A stretch of 11,959 bases of DNA, taken from the NCBI GenBank assembly GCA_900318855.1, contig ONMG01000128.1:1-11959 (forward strand), read 5' to 3'. Position 1 is the stretch's first letter. Each line of letters opens with the position of its first letter. Positions 1 through 6,163 of this stretch are shown piece by piece. Made by a program: the position numbers and the translations under genes. The stretch is from an uncultured Prevotella sp. (lineage in GTDB: Bacteria > Bacteroidota > Bacteroidia > Bacteroidales > Bacteroidaceae). The notes under the pieces are model-generated. The model was not told the origin of the DNA. It saw only the letters and a list, made by a program, of their open reading frames with translations, and searched no databases.

Positions 1-24
1 AAGATGGGCTGCACTCGGGAGTGC

Positions 25-52
25 CCAAGAAAAAAGCGAGCTTTTTTCTTGG
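25..52. terminator. Perfect hairpin with T-run, probable terminator of the gene to the left
   Basis: Two 13-base arms (25-37 and 40-52) are perfect reverse complements separated by only GA. The right arm contains six T and the left arm six A, so the structure could terminate transcription in both directions. A second small GC-rich hairpin, GCACTC-GG-GAGTGC at 11-24, lies directly before it. The region precedes the permease start, so it most likely ends the unseen upstream gene; a role in the permease leader is possible, but the candidate promoter lies downstream of most of it. Confidence 0.5.
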
Positions 53-79
53 TCGTTCCCCTCGTTTGCGTTATCTTTG
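49..79 (+). promoter_or_regulatory. Candidate Bacteroidota promoter of the permease gene
   Basis: TATCTTTG at 72-79 matches the -7 consensus TAnnTTTG. A TTG at 49-51 lies 20 bases upstream, within the usual spacing to the -33 box. Transcription would start near 84-86, leaving almost no leader before ATG 88 and about 26 bases before the in-frame ATG 112. Confidence 0.4.
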
Positions 80-87
80 CAATCAGA

Positions 88-1347
88 ATGGATACTATAA
101 AACTCACACCAATGAGGAAGGGAATTGTGGGAGTGCAGTTCCTCTTCGTGGCTTTTGGCGCCACGGTCCTTGTACCATTGCTTGTCGGCTTGGATCCGGC
201 CACAGCCTTGTTCACAGCGGGCTTAGGCACCTTTATCTTTCATTTTGTCACCGGTGGCAGTGTGCCTATCTTCTTAGGCTCCAGCTTTGCTTTCATAGCT
301 CCTATCCTGGCAGCCTCGAAGCAATGGGGAATGCCAGGAACTTTAGCGGGTATAACGGGAGTTGCATTGGTCTATTTTCTGATGAGCTTGCTCGTACGGT
401 GGCAGGGGCGCAGGGTGCTCGATCATCTTTTTCCGCCTGTTGTCATTGGTCCCATTATCATTCTCATCGGTTTGACATTGTCGGGATCTGCCGTGAATAT
501 GGCAAAAACCAATTGGACCTTGGCCTTCATTGCTTTGGGCACAGCAGTGGTTGTCCTGGCCTTAGGTAAGGGACTGTTGAAGCTGGTGCCCGTGGTGAGC
601 GGAATCGTTGTGGGGTATATTGCAGCATTGCTCTTTGGCCATTTCGAGCTTTGTGGTGTAGAGCCCATTGATTTTTCCAAGGTGGCTGCTGCTCCTTGGT
701 TCTCGTTGCCTCCCTCTTTGGCGCATTTCTGTATACCGGAATTCCGTTGGGAACCATTCCTTTATATGATTCCTGTTGCCATAGCCCCCGTCATTGAGCA
801 TATCGGCGATGTCTATGTCGTTGGTGCTGTTGCCGGTAAAGACTTTGTGAAGGACCCTGGACTCCATCGCACCATGCTGGGCGACGGCTTGGCTTGTCTG
901 GCAGCTGCCTTCCTGGGTGGCCCTCCTGTAACGACCTACTCCGAGGTGACAGGAGCCATGTCGATAACAAAGGTCACCAGTCCGCAAGTCATCCGCATAG
1001 CCGCTCTGACAGCCATTGTCTTCTCGGTCATTGGTAAGCTTTCAGCCTTGCTGCAGTCGATACCACAGGCTGTGTTGGGCGGCATCATGTTGTTGCTCTT
1101 TGGAACCATTGCCAATGTGGGTATTCAGAATCTCATTCAGCATAAGGTCGACGTGGGGCTTACTCGTAACACCATCATCATGGCCGTCACACTGACTTTG
1201 GGTATAGGCGGTGCCGTGCTCACAGCCGGAAGCTTCACGCTGGGAGGCATCGGACTAAGTGCTGTCGTGGGTGTGCTGCTCAACCTTATCCTGCCTCATA
1301 ACAAGGCTGAGGAGGCTGAAAGTGCACAGCGTCAATCGGAGTCATGA
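88..1347 (+). CDS. uraA: UraA-type uracil/nucleobase:cation symporter (NCS2 family)
   Basis: Integral inner-membrane permease of 419 residues, expected to import uracil or a related base with a proton for pyrimidine salvage. Seen in the sequence: many hydrophobic segments; the N-terminal signature GATVLVPLL at residues 24-32; GSSFAFIAPI at 64-73; a helix with IEHIGD (Glu237) matching the substrate-binding Glu of E. coli UraA; and TTYSE (Glu286) matching its second binding Glu. KDPGLHR and GKLSALLQSIP are also family-typical. The frame is open back to position 4, but the first 28 residues lie over the terminator hairpin and do not resemble the family, so ATG 88 is chosen. ATG 112 (MRKGIVGVQ) is a fair alternative that would give a normal leader. 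Base specificity (uracil, xanthine or other) cannot be fixed from sequence alone, but the match to UraA is closer than to xanthine permeases. The small membrane-protein gene follows after 8 bases, so the two are probably co-transcribed. Confidence 0.85.
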   Translation: MDTIKLTPMRKGIVGVQFLFVAFGATVLVPLLVGLDPATALFTAGLGTFIFHFVTGGSVPIFLGSSFAFIAPILAASKQWGMPGTLAGITGVALVYFLMSLLVRWQGRRVLDHLFPPVVIGPIIILIGLTLSGSAVNMAKTNWTLAFIALGTAVVVLALGKGLLKLVPVVSGIVVGYIAALLFGHFELCGVEPIDFSKVAAAPWFSLPPSLAHFCIPEFRWEPFLYMIPVAIAPVIEHIGDVYVVGAVAGKDFVKDPGLHRTMLGDGLACLAAAFLGGPPVTTYSEVTGAMSITKVTSPQVIRIAALTAIVFSVIGKLSALLQSIPQAVLGGIMLLLFGTIANVGIQNLIQHKVDVGLTRNTIIMAVTLTLGIGGAVLTAGSFTLGGIGLSAVVGVLLNLILPHNKAEEAESAQRQSES

Positions 1348-1355
1348 CATAGACT

Positions 1356-1712
1356 ATGGAGAAAGAGTTTGAAGATTATTGGAAGTTGCACAGCAAGCAG
1401 CTCATAGCGAAGGCGCCTCCACAGCTGGCTGCGGAGTTGAAACACAGTCAGGGCATGAATACGGCCGGTGACTGGTTGGTGCTCCTGTTCGTCATAGCGC
1501 CGGGGGTGACGTTTGCTTCTGCTGGTGTCATCCCGAACGAGATACTCAATTTTGTTTGTGCACTTGGTATCATTGTAGTTCTGAATGTGGTTGGCGAGTT
1601 GCTGAAACCTTATGTCACAGGGAAACGTCGTGCAGGCGACATCATTCAGGACATCAAGAACTATTATTATAATAGGTATAAGCAGGAAGGGTCTTTGGCG
1701 GGTCTCTTGTAA
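1356..1712 (+). CDS. Small two-helix membrane protein, function unknown
   Basis: 118 residues. A charged, hydrophilic N-terminus (MEKEFEDYWKLH) is followed by two hydrophobic segments, about residues 39-59 and 65-84, and a basic, tyrosine-rich tail (NYYYNRYKQ). There is no signal peptide and no enzyme motif that I recognise. The ATG lies 8 bases after the permease stop, so it is probably translated from the same message. It converges on hemW with only 7 bases between the two stop codons. I cannot assign a family by eye. The coding call rests on the clean start, the tight spacing and the coherent two-helix topology; the overlapping frames on both strands look random. Confidence 0.7.
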   Translation: MEKEFEDYWKLHSKQLIAKAPPQLAAELKHSQGMNTAGDWLVLLFVIAPGVTFASAGVIPNEILNFVCALGIIVVLNVVGELLKPYVTGKRRAGDIIQDIKNYYYNRYKQEGSLAGLL

Positions 1713-1719
1713 GGGGGCG

Positions 1720-2850
1720 TCATACATACATGAGGTCGCTCATGATGTCGTCGCTCACAAAAATGCCCCCGCGTGTGATGCGTGCGCGCCCATTTTTCAC
1801 TTCCATTTTTCTGTCGACTATCCAGGGCTTTGCCGTCTTGAGCAGATAGTCGTGATAGAGTGGGGGAAGCTGTTTTAGCTCCAGTCCTTCAGATGTGCGT
1901 AAGGCAGTTGTCACGAGGTCGTTGTAGCGTGTTCTCTCGTCGATTTCCTCCCTTTCGCAGGGTATAGTTCCTCCCTCTATCGAGGTCATGTAACGCATGA
2001 TGTCCGCAATGTTCCACTGTCGCGACTTGATGTCGAAAGAGTGGGCCGCTGCGCCAATGCCAATATAGGGTATCTGGTGCCAGTAGCTGCTGTTATGGCG
2101 ACTGCGGAATCCGGGGAGAGCAAAGTTGCTGATTTCGTAGTGCTCGAAGCCGGCAGCGGACATTTCCTTCATCAGTAGGTTGTACATGGCGAGGCTGACC
2201 TCCTCATCAGTTTCCTTTATTTTTCCCTCCTGCCTCATCTTCCATAGAGCCGTCCCCTCTTCATACATCAGACTGTAGGCAGAGATGTGGTTGACTCCGA
2301 GCTCTATTGCCGTCCTCACATCCTCGTGCCATTCTTCAACCGTCTCCTCCGGGAAGCCGAACATTAGGTCAATGCTGATGTTGCGGAAGCCCGCCTGCTG
2401 CAGTCGTGACACAGCTTCTTTAGCCTCTTGCGCTGTGTGTCTTCGGTGGAGGAGCTGTAGCCGGGAGTCTGAGAAGGTCTGGATGCCCAAGCTGATTCTG
2501 TTGACGGGCAGCTTGCGTAGTCCTTCTACGTAGGTTGGAGTGAGGTCATCAGGATTGCATTCCATGGTGATTTCCATCTCCTGGACATGGGTGAGGTAGG
2601 GGTACTCCTTATTAATATATAGGAAGAGGCGGCTGAGATTGTCGAGGCTCAATTGACTGGGTGTTCCGCCCCCGAGATAGATGGTTTGCAGAGCGTGACC
2701 ACATCCGTCAAGATAGTGTCGGCGCAAATCCATCTCATGGCAGAGGGCATCTGTATAGCGCGTCTGAAGGGTAGGAAGAGTAGTGCTGTAGAAGCCACAA
2801 TAGATGCAGCGGGAGGCGCAGAAAGGTAAGTGAATATAGAGCCCGGACAT
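1720..2850 (-). CDS. hemW: HemW, radical SAM haem chaperone (HemN-like)
   Basis: 376 residues, close to the 378 of E. coli HemW. Cytoplasmic radical-SAM protein that binds haem and is thought to deliver it to respiratory enzymes; often misannotated as oxygen-independent coproporphyrinogen oxidase. Seen: N-terminal LYIHLPFC and the 4Fe-4S motif C11-x3-C15-x2-C18 followed by G-F. Phe at the second position after the last Cys, where true HemN has a fourth Cys, is the HemW hallmark. GGGTPS (60-65) is the SAM-binding glycine motif; ECNPDD (97-102), RISLGIQTF (118-126), FGFPEET (164-170) and YEISNFA followed by SRHNSSYW (about 238-257) are conserved in the family, as is IGIGAAAHSF (263-272). A HemN C-terminal-type domain follows. 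It is the only gene of its strand here and shares the short intergenic region 2851-3002 with the EF-G paralogue. Confidence 0.92.
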   Translation of the reverse strand: MSGLYIHLPFCASRCIYCGFYSTTLPTLQTRYTDALCHEMDLRRHYLDGCGHALQTIYLGGGTPSQLSLDNLSRLFLYINKEYPYLTHVQEMEITMECNPDDLTPTYVEGLRKLPVNRISLGIQTFSDSRLQLLHRRHTAQEAKEAVSRLQQAGFRNISIDLMFGFPEETVEEWHEDVRTAIELGVNHISAYSLMYEEGTALWKMRQEGKIKETDEEVSLAMYNLLMKEMSAAGFEHYEISNFALPGFRSRHNSSYWHQIPYIGIGAAAHSFDIKSRQWNIADIMRYMTSIEGGTIPCEREEIDERTRYNDLVTTALRTSEGLELKQLPPLYHDYLLKTAKPWIVDRKMEVKNGRARITRGGIFVSDDIMSDLMYV

Positions 2851-2873
2851 GGTGAAAGTTATGTATTTGACTG

Positions 2874-2881
2874 CAAAAGTA
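2874..2881 (-). promoter_or_regulatory. -7 element of the hemW promoter
   Basis: On the minus strand TACTTTTG fits TAnnTTTG and ends 23 bases before the hemW ATG, so the leader would be short. No convincing -33 TTTG was found at the expected distance, hence the modest confidence. Confidence 0.4.
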
Positions 2882-2920
2882 CTAATATGTTTTAAAAAAG
2901 AGGCATTAGGCCAATAAAAG

Positions 2921-2952
2921 TTTTGTGCATTCTCAAAAAATGTCTACCTTAG
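2921..2952 (+). promoter_or_regulatory. Candidate promoter of the EF-G paralogue, with overlapping palindrome
   Basis: TTTTG at 2921-2925 is followed after 19 bases by TACCTTAG (2945-2952), one mismatch from TAnnTTTG. The predicted start near 2958 gives a leader of about 45 bases. A 13-base palindrome, GTCTA-CCT-TAGAC (2942-2954), covers the -7 element and could be an operator. Confidence 0.4.
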
Positions 2953-3002
2953 ACGTCGTTTCCTTTAAGTTAAATAAGTAACCCTTTAAATCTATAACTG
3001 TT

Positions 3003-5165
3003 ATGAAGGTATATCAGACTAACGAAATCAAAAACATTGCCTTGGTTGGCAGTGCGGGTTCCGGCAAGACCACTCTTGCCGAGTCAATGCTTTACGGAAG
3101 TGGTATCATCAAGCGCCGTGGCACTGTAGAACAGCATAATACAGTGAGCGACTATTTTCCCGTGGAGCAGGAATATGGGTACTCCGTCTTTCCAACGGTC
3201 TTCCATGTGGAATGGAACAACAAGAAGCTGAATATTATAGACTGTCCGGGCTCCGATGATTTTGTGGGCGGTGCCATCACGGCACTCAATGTGACTGACC
3301 AGGCTGTTATTCTCATCAACGGACAGTATGGCCCCGAGGTCGGCACCCAGAACATCTTCCGCTACACCGAGAAGCTCAAGAAGCCGGTGATATTCCTCGT
3401 GAATCAGCTGGATTCCGAGAAATGCGACTTCGATAATGTGGTCACGGCCATGAAAGACATCTATGGCGATAAATGCGTGCAGATTCAGTATCCCGTGAAG
3501 ACAGGTCCCGATTTCAATGAAATCATCGATGTGCTTCTGATGAAGAAATACAGCTGGAAGCCCGAAGGAGGAATGCCTGTTATTGAAGAAATCCCGGCCA
3601 GCGAGATGGATAAGGCCATGGAGCTGCATAAGGCACTCGTCGAGGCTGCTGCTGAGAACGATGAAGGTCTTATGGAAAAGTTCTTTGAAAGCGACACGCT
3701 GACGGAGGACGAGATGCGCGAGGGCATCCGTAAGGGACTGGTGGCACGTGGCATCTTCCCTGTGTTCTGTGTCTGTGCTGCCCAAGATAAGGGAGTGCGT
3801 CGCCTCATGGAGTTCCTGGGTAATGTCGTGCCTTTCGTGAGCGAGATGCCGAAGGTGCACAATACGCGTGGCGAAGAGGTGACTCCGGACAGCAAGGGTC
3901 CTGAGAGCCTCTATTTCTTCAAGACGGGTATGGAGCCCCATATCGGCGAAGTGTCCTATTTCAAGGTGATGAGCGGATGTGTGAAGGTGGGCGATGACCT
4001 GACCAATGCCGATCGTGGCAGCAAGGAAAGAATGGGGCAGATTTATGCTTGTGCCGGGGCCAACCGTATTCCTGTCGACCAGATGAATGCCGGTGACATC
4101 GGCTGCACTGTGAAACTGAAGGATGTGAAGACCGGTAACACGCTTGACGGGAAGGATTGCGAGTGGAGGTTCAACTTCATCAAGTATCCTAACTCCAAGT
4201 ATGCGCGGGCCATCAAAGCATTGGTGCCCGCCGACACGGAGAAGGTGATGGCGGCACTGCTCAAGATGCATCAGGAAGACCCCACATGGGTGGTGGAGCA
4301 AAGCAAAGAACTTCGGCAGACCATTGTGCACGGACAAGGAGAGTTCCATCTGCGCACGCTGAAATGGCGCTTGGAGAACAATGAAAAACTTAAAGTGGTG
4401 TTCGAAGAGCCAAAGATTCCTTATCGCGAGACGATTACGAAGAAGGCTAAGGCTGAATACCGTCATAAGAAGCAGAGTGGCGGTGCCGGACAGTTCGGTG
4501 AGGTGCATCTCATCGTGGAACCTTATGCGGAAGGCATGCCCGACCCCGTGACCTACAACTTCAATGGGCAGGAGTTCAAAATGAACATTAAGTCGAAGGA
4601 AGAGATTGACTTGCAGTGGGGTGGAAAGCTCGTCTTCATCAACTCTGTTGTCGGAGGCGCTATCGATGCCCGTTTCATGCCGGCTATCCTCAAAGGAGTT
4701 ATGGACTGCATGGAGCATGGGCCGCTCACCGGCAGTTATGCACGCGATGTGAGAGTAGTGGTTTACGACGGCAAGATGCATCCTGTTGACTCCAATGAGC
4801 TCTCGTTCACATTGGCTGCTCGTCGAGCTTTCTCCGATGCTTTCAAGAACGCCGGACCGAAGATTCTGGAACCCATCTACGATCTCGAAGTCTATGTGCC
4901 GTCGGATTACATGGGTGATGTGATGAGCGACCTGCAAGGACGCCGCGCCCTTATCATGGGAATGGACAGTGAGGCTGGCTATCAGAAGCTGCAGGCCAAG
5001 ATACCATTGAAGGAGCTCAGCAACTACTCCATCTCTTTGAGTAGTCTGACCGGAGGACGTGCGTCGTTCACAACGAAATTCTCCAGCTACGAGCTTGTAC
5101 CCAATGACATCCAAACAAAACTCATCGCTGAGCACGAGGCTGAACTGGCCAAAGAAGGCGATTGA
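3003..5165 (+). CDS. fusA2: EF-G paralogue of the EF-G2 type, probably GTPase-impaired
   Basis: 720 residues with the whole EF-G architecture: G-domain (about 1-280), domain II (about 300-390), domain III with GQGEFHL (444-450), domain IV with the tip SGGAGQFGEV (492-501), and domain V with EPIYDLEVYVP and GRASFTTKFSSYE. Canonical EF-G uses GTP to move tRNA and mRNA through the ribosome. Here the P-loop GSAGSGKT (16-23) is kept, but DxPGH reads DCPGSDD (80-86), so Ser84 replaces the catalytic His. The switch I core RGITI reads YGYSV (58-62) and NKxD reads NQLD (134-137). Between the domain IV tip and the FIN motif at 545-547 there are about 26 more residues than in E. coli EF-G, by comparison with the E. 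coli sequence as I recall it. B. thetaiotaomicron EF-G2 is known to lack GTPase activity, to carry a unique 26-residue region, and to accumulate in carbon starvation; orthology is inferred. The gene stands alone, between its own promoter and terminator. Confidence 0.9.
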   Translation: MKVYQTNEIKNIALVGSAGSGKTTLAESMLYGSGIIKRRGTVEQHNTVSDYFPVEQEYGYSVFPTVFHVEWNNKKLNIIDCPGSDDFVGGAITALNVTDQAVILINGQYGPEVGTQNIFRYTEKLKKPVIFLVNQLDSEKCDFDNVVTAMKDIYGDKCVQIQYPVKTGPDFNEIIDVLLMKKYSWKPEGGMPVIEEIPASEMDKAMELHKALVEAAAENDEGLMEKFFESDTLTEDEMREGIRKGLVARGIFPVFCVCAAQDKGVRRLMEFLGNVVPFVSEMPKVHNTRGEEVTPDSKGPESLYFFKTGMEPHIGEVSYFKVMSGCVKVGDDLTNADRGSKERMGQIYACAGANRIPVDQMNAGDIGCTVKLKDVKTGNTLDGKDCEWRFNFIKYPNSKYARAIKALVPADTEKVMAALLKMHQEDPTWVVEQSKELRQTIVHGQGEFHLRTLKWRLENNEKLKVVFEEPKIPYRETITKKAKAEYRHKKQSGGAGQFGEVHLIVEPYAEGMPDPVTYNFNGQEFKMNIKSKEEIDLQWGGKLVFINSVVGGAIDARFMPAILKGVMDCMEHGPLTGSYARDVRVVVYDGKMHPVDSNELSFTLAARRAFSDAFKNAGPKILEPIYDLEVYVPSDYMGDVMSDLQGRRALIMGMDSEAGYQKLQAKIPLKELSNYSISLSSLTGGRASFTTKFSSYELVPNDIQTKLIAEHEAELAKEGD

Positions 5166-5194
5166 CATTGTACGGAAAGATACTGACAAACCGG

Positions 5195-5228
5195 AAAACT
5201 CCCATACACTATAGTGTGGGAGTTTTTT
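5195..5228 (+). terminator. Rho-independent terminator of the EF-G paralogue
   Basis: Stem AAAACTCCCA (5195-5204) pairs with TGGGAGTTTT; an inner CACTA/TAGTG extends it after a two-base TA bulge, and the stem runs into TTTTTT at 5223-5228. It begins 29 bases after the stop codon. The A-rich left arm could also stop leftward transcription. Confidence 0.85.
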
Positions 5229-5247
5229 GTGGGCCACAGGTCATTTG

Positions 5248-5509
5248 TTAGATAATTCCGGTTCCCAGAATAATGTGCACACGGAACATGAAGCAAGTAA
5301 TACTGCTGCCTTCTCTCTTGTAAACCACGAAGATAATTAGAGCGCAAACAGTATGTGGCTGGGAAATTAATGCTCACTCTCACGGGCTCTTCTCCTAAGA
5401 CACTCCGCACTGCGGGTTCTATCGTGTGCCCCTCGGGGTACTTCTTTCCTGTCTTCGTTATTGGGACACCCAAATCAGATATATTATCATAGAGTAACAG
5501 CACTTGCAA
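5248..5509 (-). pseudogene. Possible decayed small protein gene, minus strand
   Basis: A minus-strand frame reading LYDNISDLGVPITKTGKKYP and onward through a stretch ending VRVSINFPATYCL looks protein-like in composition and codon choice for about 55 codons. It has no ATG start (only a TTG at 5509) and a stop just upstream in frame. Its downstream part turns arginine- and tyrosine-rich and runs into the terminator. A neighbouring phase (ALIIFVVYKREG, ending at a stop near 5248) reads better downstream, as if one frameshift separated two halves of a small, perhaps secreted, protein. No family is recognised. It could equally be chance. Confidence 0.25.
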
Positions 5510-5524
5510 TAGAAGTGAAGAAAA

Positions 5525-5645
5525 TCATAGGCAGGCTTCCGCTCCCCCATCACTTCAGACACACACCTTTGGTGTGAAGCCTGTCTATGACGAAAATCGC
5601 TATCGCGTAGAATTGCAGCTTCGGCGCATAAAATAAGATAGCGAT
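5525..5645. repeat. Two adjacent long inverted repeats (stem-loops)
   Basis: The 15-base arm at 5525-5539 matches the reverse complement of 5576-5590 at 14 positions; the one difference would be a G-U pair in RNA. The loop contains the perfect hairpin CACACC-TTT-GGTGTG (5562-5576). Five bases further on, ATCGCTATC (5596-5604) pairs perfectly with GATAGCGAT (5637-5645). No T-run follows, so they are not simple terminators. Confidence 0.5.
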
Positions 5646-6086
5646 GTACTCCCACACTACGCAAACATTGACAAGGGGGGCATCACCACGACCATGTCCA
5701 TGATGATGTAGATTGAGAGAAGTTCTCAGTCGAAGGACAGGGACAAGTGCGCACATTTCTTACAAGCTGACTCATCAACCACTTAATTTTATGTCCGAAG
5801 GGCAATTTTACGCTTTAGCGATTCATTTGTGAAGGGGTGTGTCGGCCACGATACTCATTTCTCCCTCAGCCAAGCCACAAGCATAGGGTCGTGAAGGTGG
5901 CGCCAATGCTTTATATATAGGGTATGCCTGATATGCGCCCGCCGTGTTGTGTGCTGAGCGTTGATGAGGAGCTCTTTTAGGAGTTGAGTTGCAGTAGAAG
6001 CAGGAAATAACCTTCCCAGAGTCTTCTGCAAGCGCTTAGAGGTTTGATGTTGGAGTTACTTATATGCAACTTGATTTTATGATTTA

Positions 6087-6134
6087 GTTAACAAACGGGA
6101 AAACGAGCTAAATAGTTAACATTCTACTGTTAAC
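6087..6134. promoter_or_regulatory. Three GTTAAC palindromes before the sensor kinase
   Basis: GTTAAC occurs at 6087-6092, 6115-6120 and 6129-6134, so the starts lie 28 and 14 bases apart. ATTTAG (6082-6087) and CTAAAT (6108-6113) form a further inverted repeat around the first site. The block ends 30 bases before the kinase ATG and is a candidate operator, for example for autoregulation. Binding is not shown. Confidence 0.35.
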
Positions 6135-6163
6135 GTGTTTAGATAATGAGTATATTTGCCGGC

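Larger units (their letters stand above)
5229..6163. other. Long gene-poor intergenic region (about 0.93 kb)
   Basis: No confident gene in either direction. Contents seen: a possible decayed minus-strand reading frame (5248-5509); several inverted repeats clustered at 5426-5441, 5501-5517, 5525-5590, 5596-5645 and 5716-5726; the 8-base palindrome GTGCGCAC at 5748-5755; and, just before the sensor kinase, three GTTAAC palindromes. No tRNA-like or other known RNA fold was recognised. Three short minus-strand frames overlap here in three different phases, which suggests decay or chance. Nothing clear was seen between about 5760 and 6080. Confidence 0.6.

Noticed and set aside
4..87. 28-codon N-terminal extension of the permease
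   Set aside because: It covers the terminator hairpin and the candidate promoter, and does not match the UraA family start.
3084..5237. A 717-codon open frame on the minus strand opposite the EF-G paralogue
   Set aside because: It is the mirror of a long, strongly biased coding sequence. It is rich in His and Leu, has no recognisable domain, and runs through the EF-G terminator. The plus strand carries a full EF-G family protein.
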